A DNA stretch of 5,881 nucleotides from Clostridiales bacterium UBA7103 (lineage in GTDB: Bacteria > Bacillota > Clostridia > Oscillospirales > Oscillospiraceae), in the NCBI GenBank assembly GCA_002493305.1, contig DKYJ01000032.1:1-5881 (forward strand). Direction: 5' to 3'. Each line of letters opens with the position of its first letter. Position 1 is the stretch's first letter. Of the stretch, positions 5,549 through 5,881 are shown one piece after another. The translations under genes and the position numbers were made by a program. A model generated the notes under the pieces. The model was not told the origin of the DNA. It did no database searches and worked only from the letters and a program-made list of their open reading frames with translations.

Positions 5549-5585
5549 AAAAAAACCAGCGCTCCTAAACGGAGCGCTGGTTTTT
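5549..5585 (-). terminator. Bidirectional intrinsic terminator after rplA
   Basis: Perfect 10-bp stem CCAGCGCTCC / GGAGCGCTGG (5556-5565 with 5571-5580) with a 5-nt loop. On the minus strand it is followed by seven Ts (5549-5555), and on the plus strand by TTTTT (5581-5585). It lies 23 nt past the rplA stop codon and should end the rplA transcript. Confidence 0.9.
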
Positions 5586-5608
5586 AATACGTTTTATACG
5601 CTTTGAAA

Positions 5609-5881
5609 TTAAAGCTGCTTCTGGGCGTTGATCTTCACGCCGGGGCCCATGGTGGAGGCGGTGACGCAGGACTTGATATACTGGCCCTTGGCGGCAGCGG
5701 GCTTTGCCTTGATGATGGCGCCGATGAGGGCGACATAGTTGTCATAGAGCTTCTCTGCGCCGAAGCTGACCTTACCGATGGGGCAGTGGATGATGTTGGT
5801 CTTATCAAGACGATACTCGACCTTACCAGCCTTAGCTTCAGTGACAGCCTGCTTGATGTTGGGGGTGACGGTGCCGGCCTT
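5609..5881 (-). CDS. rplA: 50S ribosomal protein L1, C-terminal part (5' end outside the window)
   Basis: L1 binds 23S rRNA at the mobile L1 stalk, and in many bacteria it also represses translation of its own mRNA. The visible 90 residues are the C-terminal end of a protein that is usually about 230 residues, and the frame runs unbroken to the window edge. Recognisable segments are GTVTPNIKQAV near the N-terminal edge of the fragment, KVEYRLDKTNIIHCPIGKVSF (given here as separate blocks VEYRLDK and IIHCPIGKVSF), the conserved AIIKAKPAAAKGQY and the terminal STMGPGVKIN, followed by a short AQKQL tail and TAA. It is normally preceded by rplK and often followed by rplJ-rplL; here a terminator follows instead and the next gene is an unrelated lipoprotein. 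The gene appears intact within what can be seen. Confidence 0.97.
   Translation of the reverse strand, partial: KAGTVTPNIKQAVTEAKAGKVEYRLDKTNIIHCPIGKVSFGAEKLYDNYVALIGAIIKAKPAAAKGQYIKSCVTASTMGPGVKINAQKQL

Overview
All genes in this window lie on the minus strand. The sequence looks like a moderately GC-rich Firmicute, most likely a gut clostridium of the Oscillospiraceae type. That placement is inference, drawn from strong AAAGGAG ribosome-binding sites, a very large LAAC-type lipoprotein of the solute-binding class, short intrinsic terminators and the style of the proteins. No rRNA, tRNA, CRISPR array, insertion sequence or phage gene is visible.

Read in the direction of transcription (high to low coordinate), the layout is as follows. 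(1) 5609-5881 is the 3' end of rplA (ribosomal protein L1), closed by a bidirectional intrinsic terminator at 5549-5585. (2) 4861-5548 is about 690 bp without a convincing gene. Its distal part (about 5150-5481) is packed with perfect inverted repeats and short direct repeats. Its proximal part (4861-5020) carries promoter-like elements and a duplicated 10-bp GTATAC-centred motif upstream of the next gene. (3) 2449-4860 encodes an 803-residue lipoprotein with a probable beta-propeller-like N-terminal half and an ABC-type extracellular solute-binding C-terminal half. It is a single-gene unit with its own promoter and terminator, and no permease gene is present. (4) 2336-2364 is a near-consensus sigma-A promoter that drives a compact three-gene operon ending at a 23-bp perfect hairpin (3-51): a membrane-anchored protein with a Pro/Thr/Ser linker and unknown C-terminal domain (1621-2295), an M28-family metallopeptidase with a transmembrane insertion inside its catalytic domain (681-1616), and nth, endonuclease III (49-684).

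The operon genes are tightly linked: 4 nt separate the first two, and the second and third overlap by an ATGA. They are probably translationally coupled, although their functions (surface protein, membrane peptidase, base-excision repair) have no obvious shared pathway. The most interesting points are the transmembrane hairpin between two zinc-ligand motifs of the peptidase, the propeller/solute-binding fusion with a possible paired operator, the absence of rplJ after rplA, and the repeat-dense non-coding block. I see no clear evidence of a wholly new defence or mobile system.
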